This document shows, piece after piece, positions 21,067-32,594 of a DNA stretch of 64,000 nt. Source of the DNA: Achatina immaculata (Eukaryota > Mollusca > Gastropoda > Stylommatophora > Achatinidae). The notes under the pieces were generated by a model. It made no database searches and was not told where the DNA came from. It worked only from the letters and a program-made list of their open reading frames with translations. The stretch's first letter is position 1, and each line of letters starts with the position of its first letter. Position numbers and translations under genes: made by a program. The stretch is taken from NCBI GenBank assembly GCA_009760885.1, contig CM019702.1, forward strand, positions 47,601,925-47,665,924. Reading direction: 5' to 3'.

Positions 21067-21077
21067 TTCTGTGGAAA

Positions 21078-21278
21078 ATATTATAACAACAGGAAAAATA
21101 GAGGGAAGAAGAGGCAGGGGAGGACCAGGAGAAATGATACTGGACAGTCTGACGGGATGACGTGAGAAGAGATCACTAACTGAACTGACGGCCTGCATGA
21201 AGCATCGGGTACTCTGGAGAAACATAATAGCCAACGCCAGTCGGCACGGCTCCTGATTATTAATATTATTATTATTAC
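21078..21278 (+). mobile_element. Short LINE-A 3' insertion with 11-bp TSD
   Basis: The last 170 bp of LINE-A (AGGAAAAATAGAGGGAAGAAG, ATGATACTGGACAGTCTGAC, GCCAACGCCAGTCGGCACGG) plus a TTATTA tail. It is flanked by TTCTGTGGAAA at 21067-21077 and 21279-21289. A clean example of a severely 5'-truncated LINE insertion. Confidence 0.85.
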
Positions 21279-21289
21279 TTCTGTGGAAA

Positions 21290-22209
21290 GACTATGGCGG
21301 TGTTACCGTATGCATGTAGTGGCCTACAGTGTGTATACATGCATGTGTTTTAATCTTTCATTAATGACTTGTCAAAGTATATAGTTGTTGCAAAATGTGA
21401 ACATGTTTTTTTAACTATCTGGAACGAGTTTAAATACCCATCAACAGCTAAATTTTTACCAGCTTCTAGCCAAAATTTGAATGGTTTGGCCAAATATCCA
21501 GGAACTGTTTCAAAGGGTCAAGAAGTCAGGGGGCAGTTAAAACTTGCCAGATAAGCAGCTCTGGCACTGGTTCTTTTGACAAGGTATAGAGGTGAGGGCG
21601 TGGTGACCTGTTAAGAATTTAACTATGGAACGAATGGCCGAACTGAAAAGGGGCAAAATAAAGGAGTCCATAGCTCTAGCACAGAGGCTGTACTGAGCTT
21701 GCGATATACCTATCTTCTGTTTTAACAAAAAATCACAGCTATGGTAAATCTTTTTTTTTTCTTTTTGAAAGGCGCGAAAGAAAAATGGCTAAATTTCTGT
21801 TGTAAAATAGTTTTCCTCGCGTGCCACTGAAAATTTTACTGTACAATTTGACGTGTGAAATTACTGGATTTTAATGTATCTATACAAAATGAGTGTGTGC
21901 AACTTTGGCAGTGCTTGTCCTAGATTCGGCATTCCTGAAATAGAAAAAAGACAAACAAACAAAGGAGAAAATAGTTCCTGGGAAGAGGGAATGGAAGCGA
22001 CCGCGGAGATACGGGTCTTGGGTATCATCGATACTCTAAACACCACATTCATTAGAGCAAGTATCCTGGCTAGACGAATATGTTTTCAGATTGGCTATTA
22101 AAAGAGCAACTCTCTGCAAAGTATATGTCACATGATGACGATGATGATGATGATGATTGCGATTAGTCGAGAGAAATAAGTGTATTATCCATAAGATTAA
22201 ACAATGATA
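21290..22209. other. No gene recognised
   Basis: Several short frames have no recognisable domains. A GATGAT microsatellite lies at about 22136-22158. Confidence 0.5.
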
Positions 22210-22211
22210 TA

Positions 22212-22589
22212 CAGGGCGTCCATAAACTATTCACCTGATAAATGTCGCCCATTAAAAAAAAATTGTAATGAAGTGTAATGGAGTTACTTTATAGTAACAT
22301 CGACATCTTAAACTGAGGTTGGCAACACTCCATACCATCATGCATTGCGAAAGAACAGAGAAAATGGCGAACGTGCAAGAAAAAGCAATGTGGGTCTTGT
22401 GGTTGTGAGAAATAAAAATCTCCTGTAACTGTTAAGCGTTTCTATAGGAAAGAGTTCTAGAAGGATCCACCTACTGAACAATCGCTGGGACGTTGATTTC
22501 AAACAATTTCAAGAAAGCAGCTTTTTATTCTAAAAGAGAGCAGGTGGGCCAAACGTTTCAAACAGGCGAAATAATTTATGGACACCCTG
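22212..22589 (+). mobile_element. 378-bp deleted Tc1/mariner-type element
   Basis: Terminal inverted repeats CAGGGCGTCCATAAACTATT... and, at the right end, AATAATTTATGGACACCCTG, flanked by TA on both sides (22210-22211, 22590-22591), the Tc1/mariner target duplication. Inside, starting at ATG 22364, the codons give MANVQEKAMWVLWL before stops. This resembles the start of the N-terminal helix-turn-helix (DUF4817-type) region of a mariner-related transposase group. The catalytic domain is gone, so this is a non-autonomous internal-deletion derivative. Confidence 0.85.
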
Positions 22590-22591
22590 TA

Positions 22592-22839
22592 GACTGTTAC
22601 GAATAAAGAGAAGAAATTGTGCAAAAATGGGTCAATCTGGAAGGGATATATGAGCATAATAATGGCTTACAATTGTAACAAAATTACGTACAAAGGCACT
22701 GAACATGTGCTCCTTGACGATCCTAACTCCTGCAACATTCGGGACGACGGACGCCTGAACAAAAAACATAAACAGAATCTGACTAATGAAAGTCTGGTGA
22801 AGAACTGTACAAACCAAGAAGGACAGCCAGTCAGGACAG
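22592..22839. other. No feature recognised
   Basis: Frame 22617-23093 starts here but has no domain and runs antisense into a LINE fragment. Confidence 0.5.
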
Positions 22840-23397
22840 CTTGGCTTCTGCCATTTCCCTTATTTCCCTGGCCAGATCATCGTACTTCTCATTCTTTATG
22901 TACGCTGCTCCTCTTTTCTTGTAACAAAAAGTTCGAGCATTATTGTTTTGCTGTGGAGCACACTACAATGTTCGATGGCATTCCCGCGTTCTTGATGAGA
23001 TTTTGGTATTTTCTTTCTGTAATGTCTGCTGCCACATTCCAGTCGATAGCATCATCTGCCAGTGATGGTAAAATATCACTTCAGTACCTATGAAGCACTT
23101 AGGCCTTATGTCTTGGTCTGCCTATGATGGCTACTAGCTCCTGCAGCACTCCCTTGTACTGTCAAGTGCAACGTCCTTGGGCTAATGATACTATGCATGC
23201 TGACAGCACGTGCTCCAATGTTTGTGTTTCGTTGCAGTGGGGACACTTTTGGTCTTTTGACACATTCCATTCGTGTAAAGTTGGAGCCTGTAGGCAGAAT
23301 GTCATAAGCAGTTCAGGTGATGTAGCTTAGTCTCAGGGGTGACATTTTCCAGATGTCATTCCATGTTAGTGATCTATTCCAGAGATATCCTTATGCT
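22840..23397 (-). pseudogene. Decayed LINE 3' coding region with zinc-knuckle-like motif
   Basis: On the reverse strand the pieces read ITHNEWH-like, YDILPTGSNFTRMECVKRPK, then CPHCNETQTLEHVLSA (a C-x2-C-x8-H motif typical of the LINE region that follows the RT), then a Gln/Arg-rich stretch and REIREMAEAKLS at the end. The frame is broken repeatedly. I recognise the arrangement from non-LTR retrotransposon C-termini; the clade is undetermined. Confidence 0.6.
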
Positions 23398-23410
23398 ATG
23401 ATAATTGATT

Positions 23411-24109
23411 GCAATTAACATAGGACTAAAGATCAGCATAGGAAAGACAAAGTTAATGAAGCAAAATGTGAACAACAGAAATGTACTCAGTGTAGATAAC
23501 AACTTAGTGGAGGAGGTCAATGAATTTGTATACCTTGGCAGCAGAGTAGTAGAAAATGGAGACAGCACAGAGGACATCAACAGCAGACTTACTAGAGCAA
23601 ACCAGGCTTTTGCAGTGCTGCATACTATATGGAAATCTAAAAAACTAAGCATAAATACGAAAATCAGGATATTTAAAAGTAATGTTCTAAGTGTACTACT
23701 CTATGGAAGTGAATACTGGAAAATCACCAAAATCATAGAAAACAACTTGAATTCTTTCCAGACTAAATGTTTACGAAGAATTAGAAAAATACTTTGGCTA
23801 AATACTATAAGAAGTATCATTTTGTTGGCAGAAATGCAGATGAAGCCACTGACAGCAATTATTGAGGAAAGACGCTGGCGATGGTTGGGACATGTGCTCC
23901 GAATGACTGACAACTCACTACCAAAAATAGCACTAAGATGGACACCACAGGGGAACATAAGTAAGGGTAGACCAAAAGAGACATGGAGAAGAACAACAGA
24001 AAGGATGTTGAGCTATAGAGGGCTCACCTGGGCAAGAGCAGAAAAAAGTCAAAGGACAGGTATTTGTGGAAAACCCTTGTGGAAGCCCCATGTGCTCTGG
24101 GCACTTAAG

Positions 24110-24113
<4 letters not shown>
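23411..24113 (+). pseudogene. C-terminal RT region of LINE-B
   Basis: About 230 uninterrupted residues from the RT thumb onwards: ISIGKTKLM, VNEFVYLGSRVVENGDSTED, RLTRANQAFAVLH, KTKCLRRIRK-type segment, IIEERRWRWLGHVLRMTDNS, IALRWTPQG and SKGRPKETWRRTTERMLS. The upstream palm motifs are missing because of truncation. That this much frame is still open suggests recent insertion. Confidence 0.85.

Positions 24114-24151
<38 letters not shown>
23411..24151 (+). mobile_element. LINE-B 3' insertion, GA tail, 13-bp TSD
   Basis: A 5'-truncated LINE with a single long open frame, ending in a GA repeat (24114-24151). It is flanked by a perfect 13-bp direct repeat ATGATAATTGATT at 23398-23410 and 24152-24164. 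Two more copies of this 3' end occur in reverse at 45217-45490 and 51671-52120. Confidence 0.9.
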
Positions 24152-24157
<6 letters not shown>

Positions 24158-24194
24158 ATTGATTCATTAATTAATTTACCTTTACATTAAGTAC

Positions 24195-24420
24195 CTTCTT
24201 CTTCTTCTTCTTCCGCGTTTGAGTTGGCTGGCCGAGCTGTATCTGCAGCACCGTCTTCTCCAGCACTGACGGGAACCCCACGGCTTTTCCTTCAGCTTCT
24301 TTCCCTCTGGTCATATTTGTCCTCGGAGGTCTGAAGTAGGTTGGACGGGTCTGCAGGATACGCGCTGGCTTCTGGACATCAAAGCCAACATTTCCCACAC
24401 GATATGCTTTGCTTATTACC
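24195..24420 (-). repeat. Possible GAA-tailed retroposon (reverse)
   Basis: A CTTCTTCTTCTTCTTC run at 24197-24212 followed by non-simple GC-richer DNA has the layout of a reverse-oriented GAA-tailed retroposon, as in A400 and F. The body matches neither family and no second copy was found here. Confidence 0.3.
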
Positions 24421-24929
24421 TGAAACCCGGACTATTTTGTGTTGTTTGTTTTTTTTTTAAATTTTACTTATTAGAAGCGAGCTAAGAAACACAGATGCAG
24501 TGTTACACATATGCAGCAAAGAACGGGTCTGGAGGTAACGTCCAACAGGCGAGCTGACCTACTGTAGCTGTGTATGTTACGGGTGTAAAACCCCATTCTG
24601 CTTTTTTGTATGGAGACGCCCATGATTTAATGTTTAAATTTTCTGAGTTCCGCTCCTGAATGATTGGCTTTGGTCCGAGAAACTGACAGCACGCGCTTTG
24701 ACGGGCTTAACCATGGTATGCAGTGATGTGTGTTTAGTTTTTTTTTTAAATTTGACAGGTGCGGATGTGTTTGTTTCTCGCTGTATTATGGGATTTTTGG
24801 CTGTACTAGGAACTTTGAGAATTGTCGACATGTTTTGTACGCAATCGACTTCTTCTGGAGTTGGGGAAGGAAAGGCGTGATGCGGACCACATCATCTTCT
24901 AGTGTGCTGACAGGTCAAGGAAAATGTGA
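24421..24929. other. No gene recognised
   Basis: Nothing identifiable. Confidence 0.5.
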
Positions 24930-24990
24930 GCACTAACACCATATCCCTGTGTGCCTCTAAGGCATGACAGGGTTACCTTTACCTTTACTT
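24930..24990 (+). mobile_element. SINE-H 3' end fragment
   Basis: GAGCACTAACACCATATCCC and GGCATGACAGGGTTACC correspond to the conserved SINE-H end at about 10290-10340. Confidence 0.55.
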
Positions 24991-26166
24991 TGTACGAAAT
25001 CTTGTTCACCTGTTTGTCTGGACTGGAAGCTTTTATAACACCTATGTGGGCCTGACTGTTTGATGGCTGGACTGAAGAACTGTAATTCGATATATTGCAC
25101 AATATATTCATCATCATCATCATCTTTATCATCATTCAATAACCTTCACCTTGTGCTATCAGCACATCATCATCATCATCATTCATTAAACTTCACCGAA
25201 TTTGCTTGCTTATAACATCGTGATGTCTCGACAGAGGAGAGAAATCCTGGGAATCATGTGAATAGTGAATAATAATTCAGAGCTAGTGGCCAGTGCTGTA
25301 CCAAGTTGGGCTACACAGGCGCTGCAGCAACGCCACGGTCACAGGACGTAAACCAAACGCAGATGTTTGGCAGCGCGTTTGTTAAGGGTGGTGGGGGGGG
25401 GGCTGGGGTGAGTCCTTCACGGTCACTAAAATGTTCTCACTGCCTCCAGGCCTCACTGATATCTTGGTTACGCAAAGCTAAACCATCCTGAAGTTCCGCC
25501 TGATGGTAATAGTTCCCCAGTGTACCATAGGCTCCGTCTGGATACCCATTTTGGCGACTCCATCAACAAGTCTGAGATAACTAAAGGGGAAGGTACTAGC
25601 GTCTACAAACAAAAGTGTGGAAAGATAAACGACTGCAATGGTAACCTTGGATACCACGTCGCGGTGATATCTGGCAATGAACCAACCTAGCATACTGTAA
25701 ATAAGTGGAAAAAAAAAGAAGAACTGAGAGTGAATGCGACAATAAAAACAAAATTCAGTTATGGTCGAAAAACACTGGAAAGCTAAAGATTAAAAAAAAA
25801 AATTGGGGGAAAAAGAAGAAAATCAGGCATGGCATGTAGAAGAGAAGCAGTGAAACGCTTAGATTAAAGATGAGACTGGGAAGACGAAATTAGAAAAACA
25901 CATATTTAAACTGCTTCTGAGAACTGGATCCACAACAGTACTGTAAGTTTCAGTAAAGATATCTGTGCTAAAACTCACTTTCCTAGCCTTACGATTTATA
26001 GTCTAGACCTCTAGTCCTGTCTCCTAGATAATAGATAATCTGGGATTTCTCTTTTTTTTTTGTTGTAGTTCCTTATAGAACTACAGAGTTTAGCTTCGTG
26101 AGTCGTTTCATTGAGCCAGTAGGTTCGTCCCAGTGACTTTCTTGATCTAGTTTCCATAGAATTCTA

Positions 26167-26167
<1 letters not shown>
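24991..26167. other. No gene recognised
   Basis: Contains CATCAT microsatellites at about 25107-25133 and 25166-25180, a G run near 25392-25401 and A-rich tracts. No domain is recognised in any frame. Confidence 0.5.

Positions 26168-26232
<65 letters not shown>
26168..26232. repeat. TA microsatellite at LINE-C edge
   Basis: About 32 TA units directly abutting the 3' tail of the LINE-C copy. Confidence 0.9.
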
Positions 26233-26238
<6 letters not shown>

Positions 26239-26246
26239 TCATTCAT

Positions 26247-28104
26247 TCATTCATTTGCATGTCCCTTGCGAAACTTTGCCTCCCAAACAGCACTCCTGTA
26301 GACCTCTCGGTTGTGAGCAAGATGGCCTGCTGCTGATGCATCCATTTGCAAATCGTCAACGATGTCTTGCAGCCATCTTCGTTTTGGTCTTCCTCTCTTT
26401 CTTTTTCCCATTATGTATCCTTCCAAGACAGTCTTCTCTAAGTTATCATGACGTTTAACGTGTCCAAAATATTTAAGTTTTCTCTCTTTAATCCTCTTTA
26501 CTAGCCAGCCTTCTTCAATATTAAGCTCTTGTCGTATAGATATATTTGTTCTTTTTTGTGTCCATGATATTTGGAGAACTCTTCTGTAGCATTTACATTC
26601 AAAGTCATTTATGTGTTTCTCTGCTGTTTTGTTAAGTGTCCAAGGTCTCACAGGCATATGTTGCTATGGGAAAGATGCATGCCCTTAAAAATCTTATTTT
26701 TGTAGTTCCGTCTGCTCTCTCCACAGATTCTTTATTTGTTTTACTTTCTGAAGAGCGATAGATGTCCTCCTTTTAATTTCCCTCATTGTATCTCCATTAT
26801 TAGGTAGTAGTGATCCAAGATATTCAAAACTCTCCGCTTCTTCCAATTTTTCCTCATTGATATATATTTCAGCTGTCTTGTTTGTTTTGCCAGTTGTCAT
26901 CAATTTAGTTTTCTTTGCATTAAGATAGAGGTTCTGCTCTTCGCTGTTCTTACGGACTGACATAATTAGTTTTTCCATCCTCTTTGTGTTGTGGACAGTA
27001 ACACTGTGTCATCAGCATATCTAATCTCAGGTATTTCATAACCTCCAATTGTTATGCCATTGTAATATTCTTTGTCTACATCTTCTCTAACATTCCTCAT
27101 TATATTTCCAGTATACAAGTTAAATAAGTAAGGTGACAATATGCACCCTTGACGGACCCCTTGTTTTATGTCAAATCAAGTTGTTGTTTCACCATTTATT
27201 CTTACTGCCGCTTGTTGGTCTAGATACAGCAGTGATGTTAGTTGTGTCAAATGTGTTGGAAATCCCATTTTTTCTATTATTTCCCAAAGTTTCTGGTGTT
27301 GTACACAATCAAATGCCTTTGAGTAGTCTATAAAGGATAAATACAGATTCACATTAAACTCTCTGCATTTCTCTATTATTAATCTTACATTGAATATATG
27401 ATCTCTTGATCCTCTTCCTTGCTTGGACCATATTGACTTCTTCTATTTTCTTCCGAAGTCTACCCATTATGATTTTTAACAGAATTTTACTTAAATGACT
27501 AATCAGGGCAACAGTTCTAGTTTGTGCATAATTTCAGGTTACCCTTTTTTGGCAAGGGTATGAATACAGTTCTTTTCCATTCTTTTGGCCAAATACCTGA
27601 ATGCCATATCTTTTTACATAGTGCATGATAGATTGTTGCACACTCCTTTCCTCCTGCTTTAATCAATTCAGCTGTTATCTCATCACATCCTGGTGATTTA
27701 CCATTTTTCCGATTCTTTATTGCCCATAAAACTTCTTCTATTGTTGGTTCGGGTTCTTTCTCCTCCAATAATAATTCACACTGTTGATTTCTGTTTCCAC
27801 AGTCGGTTGTTTCAAACATTCCTTTGCAATATTCCTTCCATCTTTCTAGAATTTCCTCTGTCTCTGTCAAGGTATTCCCCATGTCATCACAAATTACATT
27901 CAGCTTAGATGTGACATTTCTCGTCAATGTCTTCATTTCTTTAAACATTTCACTATCTCTTCCACACTTCTGATGTTCTTCTATTCTTTCACAACAATCT
28001 TGAATGTATTGTTTTTTGTCTTTTCTTATGTTTCTTCGTACTTTTTTTGTTAAAGTTTTATATTTCTCTTTGTTGCTGTTTGTCACTTTCCATTGCGTCT
28101 TCAT
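26247..28104 (-). pseudogene. Reverse transcriptase and C-terminus of LINE-C
   Basis: Pieces at 27517-28104, about 27000-27500, 26694-26978 and 26247-26657. Visible: KNGKSPGCDEITAELIKAGG; WKRTVFIPLPKKGN; motif A FIDYSKAFDCV with its aspartate; RQGCILSPYLFN (motif B); IRYADDTVLLS (motif C, YADD intact, about 27006-27028); FEYLGSLLPNNGDTMREIKR; then ALNK-AEKHINDFECKCYRR-type and KRKRGRPKRRW segments. All three palm motifs survive, but at least three frame breaks make it non-functional. Confidence 0.85.
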
Positions 28105-28108
28105 TTCT

Positions 28109-29267
28109 CTACGTTGTTTTTATCAGTTCTAGTGTACCTGCTGTAATCCATCCATTCTTTTGTGTTTTCTTTACTGGAACCATGTCTTTAGCTGTTGTTA
28201 TTAAGATATCTCTGGCCTGCGTAGCCAGTTCATCTGGTGTCATCTCCTCCTGTACAGCCATCAGGATTTCGAAACGGTTCTTCACTTCTATACCGTATTG
28301 TTCTGGTATATTTGTAAGATCAAAGCGGAGTGGTCTTGATCCCGCAACTGCCTTTTTTATCTTTATCTTCATGTCTGCTATTAATAACTCATGGTCCGTG
28401 TCACAATCAGCACCTGGTAAAGTTTTTGCTGATGTTATACTTGACCTCCATCTTCTTTGCACTAAAATGTAATCTATTTGATTCCTGGTTTTACCATCAG
28501 GTGATGTCCATGTGTAAAGTCTTCTAGAATGTTGTTTAAAAAGTGTGTTAGCGATCATTAGCTCATTTTCCATGCAAAACGCCATTAGATTGTCACCTGC
28601 CTCATTTCTATGTCCTATGCTAAATTTCCCTACAACATGTCTTTCATCTTCTGCTCTTCTGTACCAATTTTTGCATTAAAATTACCCATTATTAATACAA
28701 TATCATTTTTCCGTACCTGGTCTATTGTCGTTTGCAGTGTGTTATAAAAGTTTTCTACTTCCTCTTCTTCTGCTGCTGATGTAGGTGCATATATCTGGAT
28801 GATTGTTACATTTCTAGGAATGCCCCTGATTGTTAGGATTCTATCACTTACTGGATTGTAGCCTAGTAATGCTTTTGATGTTGATTTGTCCAAATAAAAA
28901 GCCAATCCATTCTTTCCTCCTACTTCTCCACCAGAGTATATAAAGATAGTATCATTCTCGCTCTTAAAGTGTCCTGATCCTTTCCATCGATGTTCGCAGA
29001 TTCCCAAAATGTGTATCCCTGTTCTTTTCATCTCGTCACTTATTACTTGATATTTTCCCTCGTACATACTTCTTACATTCCATGTTCCTACTCTTATTTT
29101 TCTTTTTAGTTTGATGCAGGGGTTTCCTTGGTAACACTGTCAGGATTTTGTCCGTCATCACAATTACTAGTACTGACCTCTGCCTCACACTCTTCCCCAG
29201 TGTTAAAATTAGATCTATCTGGCCTGGGGGACTCACCACCAGATCTTTTTCCTATTTGACTTTCCAT
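28109..29267 (-). pseudogene. AP endonuclease domain of LINE-C
   Basis: Open pieces at 28630-29067 and 28109-28585, with an N-terminal stretch from an ATG at about 29267 ending in a stop. Motifs: GTWNVRSM; ILGICEHRWKGSGHF; IQIYAPTSAAEEEEVENFYN; MGNFNAKIG; RRLYTWTSPDGKTRNQIDYI; RRWRSSI; GADCDTDHELLIADMK. This is the exonuclease-endonuclease-phosphatase fold of RTE/BovB LINEs, which nicks target DNA. The usual GDFNAK catalytic aspartate reads Asn here (GNFNAK), a probable inactivating change, and the frame is broken near 28590-28630 and near 29095. Confidence 0.85.
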
Positions 29268-29611
29268 GATTGCTTTTTGGGTTTCTTGGTATGTTTCCAG
29301 AAGTTAGTTTACCATTGCTTTCCTTCCGGGCAGTGACTGTACTAATCAGTGATCGTAGCCACTGTCCCTACATTGAGATCATCTGCCTACCATCATAGAA
29401 TGTGTGACCATAACCAACATTATCTGTCAGCTGCTCTCCCATTCCATCCACCACCTGCTCCCATGGCTTCATGTCACCCTGATCAGGGGGCTATACGGGT
29501 ACTCCACCTTGCCCAAGGGTGTCCCGTAGACTGACGGAGGTAAGGAGTCGTCTTACTTCTCCTTTGATAGGGGATACCCCTACCCCGTTAACCTCATATA
29601 TATATACACAC

Positions 29612-30915
29612 GGTCCGACAATTAAGTAATGAGACTAATTACATAAAATAATAATTTGAACAGTTGAAGATATAGCCTGTATTTTATCCAAAGTAAGCCC
29701 CTTGTGCACTGATACAGCAAGTGGCACGATCTAACAAACACTGGAACGATCTCTGCAGTTCTTCTACTCGATGTTACGGTCCTTTGGATGTCATCAGTTT
29801 CGTCAAAGAAGCGTCCTTTCAATGGTAAGTTTAATTTTGGGAATAGAAAATAATCACAGTGAGACAAATCTGGGAAATAGGGTGGATGGTTGAGAACATA
29901 CACTTGTTTTTGGGCCAAAATTCCTGTACAGCTACAGCCCGGTGAGCCGGTGCATTATCATGAAGAAGGAAAAAACTGCCAGGTGTTGAATACTCGGGTC
30001 GGACTCGGAGAACACTAGGCGTTTCAAAATACTTAAATAAACTTTGGCAGTGACAGTCTGTCCCTCTGGAATAAATTCTGTGTGAATAGCTTCTTTGCTG
30101 TCATGCAAGCACACCAACGTTGTCTTCACTTTCGACTTTTGAAGACGAAATTGTTTGCCTTTTGGTGGTGATGATGACTTCCATTGAGCACTTTGGCGTT
30201 TAGTTGTGGGATCACAGCGAAAAATGTTTCATCCTCTGCAGCAATCAAATTTAAGAAATGTTTATTTCTGCGAAACGTTTTGATGATATCTTTTGCGTAC
30301 TCAACACGCTGATGTTTTTGGTCATCAGACAACGAATGTGGTACAAACCGACAAGCAACTTTTTTCTTGCAAAAATCGTAAACTAAAATTTCACGAATGG
30401 TCTCTCGGTTAACACCAAATTCATCTGCCATCATCGTCACAGTCAAACAACGATCTTCTTGTATCCATTATCTGACTTTTGCAATGAGTTCCTCATTAGC
30501 GACAGAACTTGGGCGTCCATGTCTAGTTGTATTTGTAATCGTTTCCACACCACCTTTGAATCGTGAATACCACCTGAATATCTGCGCACGAGATTAACAA
30601 TTATCCCCATAAACTTGTCGCATCAATAAACAATTATTCTCATAAATTTTTCACATCAATTCAGCTGTCTCAATGGCATTTTTTCCGAGTTTTAAACAGA
30701 ATTTAATGCCAGCTTTTTCCTAAATGCTGATTACGTAACAGAGGACACTTCTGACTAGGTCAACAAAATAGCGGCTTGTTTGTCGTCTTTTTATCAGGGG
30801 TAGATAAAAAGTAGCCAGATCATAGGTAAAGGTTGCCTCTTTGGGTTCCATTCTTTGCTTCATAGATGGCATTTTGGCCATAATAAAATCAGTCTCATTA
30901 CTTAATTTGTGGACC
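29612..30915 (-). mobile_element. Mariner transposon, complete ends, 1.3 kb
   Basis: Ends are inverted repeats: GGTCCGACAATTAAGTAATG at the left and, reverse-complemented, GGTCCACAAATTAAGTAATG at the right (about 22 of 25 bases match). The 1304-bp length fits mariner. The transposase lies on the reverse strand. An exact TA duplication at the ends is not obvious to me. It sits between the 5' end of one LINE-C and the 3' fragment of another. Confidence 0.9.
29622..30446 (-). pseudogene. Mariner transposase, frameshifted
   Basis: Cut-and-paste transposase of the D,D34D type. N-terminal HTH part: ADEFGVNRETIREIL. First catalytic Asp: AAEDETFF near 30215-30235. Second: LLHDNAPAHRA, readable in the reverse strand at 29938-29965 but in a different frame from its neighbours. 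Third: FPDLSHCDYFLFPKL (about 29840-29870), frame 29622-29918. The triad is visible, but the protein is split by frameshifts near 29930-29950 and 30120-30150, so it is inactive. Confidence 0.85.
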
Positions 30916-30916
30916 T

Positions 30917-31019
30917 TATGTCAGTCAGTCATTTGCATGTCCCTTGCGTAACTTGATTCCCTAACAGCTCTCATGTAGTCCTCTCGGTTATAAGCAAGAT
31001 GCCCCTGCTGCTGATGCAT

Positions 31020-31022
<3 letters not shown>
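30917..31022 (-). mobile_element. LINE-C 3' terminus fragment
   Basis: A GTCAGTCAGTC tail complement followed by ATTTGCATGTCCCTTGCG, CCTCTCGGTTATAAGCAAGA and GCTGATGCATCCAT. It ends where a TA tract begins. Confidence 0.8.

Positions 31023-31062
<40 letters not shown>
31023..31062. repeat. TA microsatellite (left of Tc1)
   Basis: About 20 TA units between a LINE-C end and the Tc1-like element. Confidence 0.9.
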
Positions 31063-31065
<3 letters not shown>

Positions 31066-32594
31066 ATTTCATATTTTATAAATCAAAATTTCTTTTATAA
31101 TCAATATATCATTGCTCAAAACAAAAAACAAAAGCTCAACACTACTGTAGTCGTAACAGACACCAAATTTCAAACTTGTATGAACATTTTATATTACTGA
31201 ATTAATGTTTCAATCTTGGCATGAAGAAACTTTAAGACTTTAACAATGAAATGATGAAATTTGCTTTGGACTTTAATGCTTTGGGGCTGAGGCCTCCGTT
31301 TCAGTAAGATATATGACTTCTTCTGGTCTGTATCAGAGAACATCTCCTTTACATGGATCCGATTAGCGTTGGATCTGTTGTTGTGGGATGGCTGCCCACT
31401 CTTCCCGCAGTGCAAGAAACAACTGTCGGAGATTGGTTGGCGCCACGTCTCGCTGGCGGACTTGTCTATTGAGTCTATCCCATAAGTGCTCTATCGGATT
31501 CATGTCTGGCGACATGGATGGCCACGGAATGGTCTGGGCGTTGTTGTCAGCGAGGAACTGGGTGGTGAGTTATGCCACATGAGGTAGAAAGTTATCCTGC
31601 TGAAAAATCGACCCTGGTGCAGCCAAAAGTGGAAGGACATGAGGACGAAGAACTTCAGCGACGCATCGTTGGGCATTCAGGCGTCCTTCAATTTGCACCA
31701 GGTCAATTCTTCCCATGAAGTTGATCGTCCTCCACATGTGGAGGAGCCTCGTCCACGCAGTTCTGGGCGTAGCGCTCATGGACTTTGCGGTAAACTCTTC
31801 TCTGTCTATCGTGTCGCTGGAGCAGAAAGAATTATTCATCACTAAACCAAACACTTCTCCAATCATTCACAACGATCCAATGAATGCTGGTTCACCCACT
31901 ACAGTCGGTTCTGGCGATGCCGGTCCGTAAGAACAGGACCTCTGTAGGGTCTTCTAGCCCAAAGACCAGGGTCGTGCAGCCGGGTACTGACCGTTTGGTC
32001 TGAAATTCGACGAGCTGCTGTCATTGACTGGACTGTTGAGGACGCAGATACAAATCGATTCCTAAGGTGACGCAGCCGTATGAAGCGGTCTTAGGCAGGA
32101 ATTGTGACTATGGGTCTTCCACTGCGCGGCCGGTCTGCAACTGAGCCAGTTTCTTGAAATCGTCTCCAAAGGCGACTAATGGTGCTTATAACCACATTAA
32201 ATTGTCTGGCCACTACACTTTGTGACTGTCCAGTCTGTAAACGCCCAATGATGATGAGTCGTTGTTCTGTGGTGATATTAGCCATACTTGCGTAATGAAT
32301 TTTAAAATGAATTAATTCGAGGAGGGTCAATCTTTCATAGGCATTCAATAACACGGTCAGTGACTTTTGTGTTCAGTAAGTTTCACGGGATTCTCGTGAA
32401 CCTGTCATGAGTTTTGTCAAAAATTCTGCTTTGACTTGTGTCGTTTTTCTGTGCTCATGAATCATCTGCTGAGTACAATTCAGGTCATCACGTGAAGTTG
32501 ATATTCAGGTGAATGTTTCAGGCAATTTGGCCTTGCCTGATCAACAAACTTCAGTTTAAATCGCAACATCGTATTTGTTGCGTTTCTTTTTTTA

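Larger units (their letters stand above)
26237..29595 (-). mobile_element. LINE-C: near full-length RTE/BovB-like LINE
   Basis: About 3.36 kb, the usual length for RTE elements. Reading in reverse: a 5' region starting near 29595 (GGTAGGGGTATCCCCTATCA on the reverse strand), an AP endonuclease, a reverse transcriptase, a C-terminal domain and a GAAT tetranucleotide tail (plus strand ATTCATTCATTC at 26237-26253). Other copies: 10649-12018, 15018-15215, 30917-31022, 33226-35196, 40259-41448, 47773-47937 and 57697-59800. Confidence 0.9.

Noticed and set aside
22617..23093. 158-codon plus-strand frame
   Set aside because: Half lies antisense to a LINE zinc-knuckle region; no recognisable domain.
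28047..28472. 141-codon plus-strand frame
   Set aside because: Antisense shadow of the LINE-C endonuclease and linker region.
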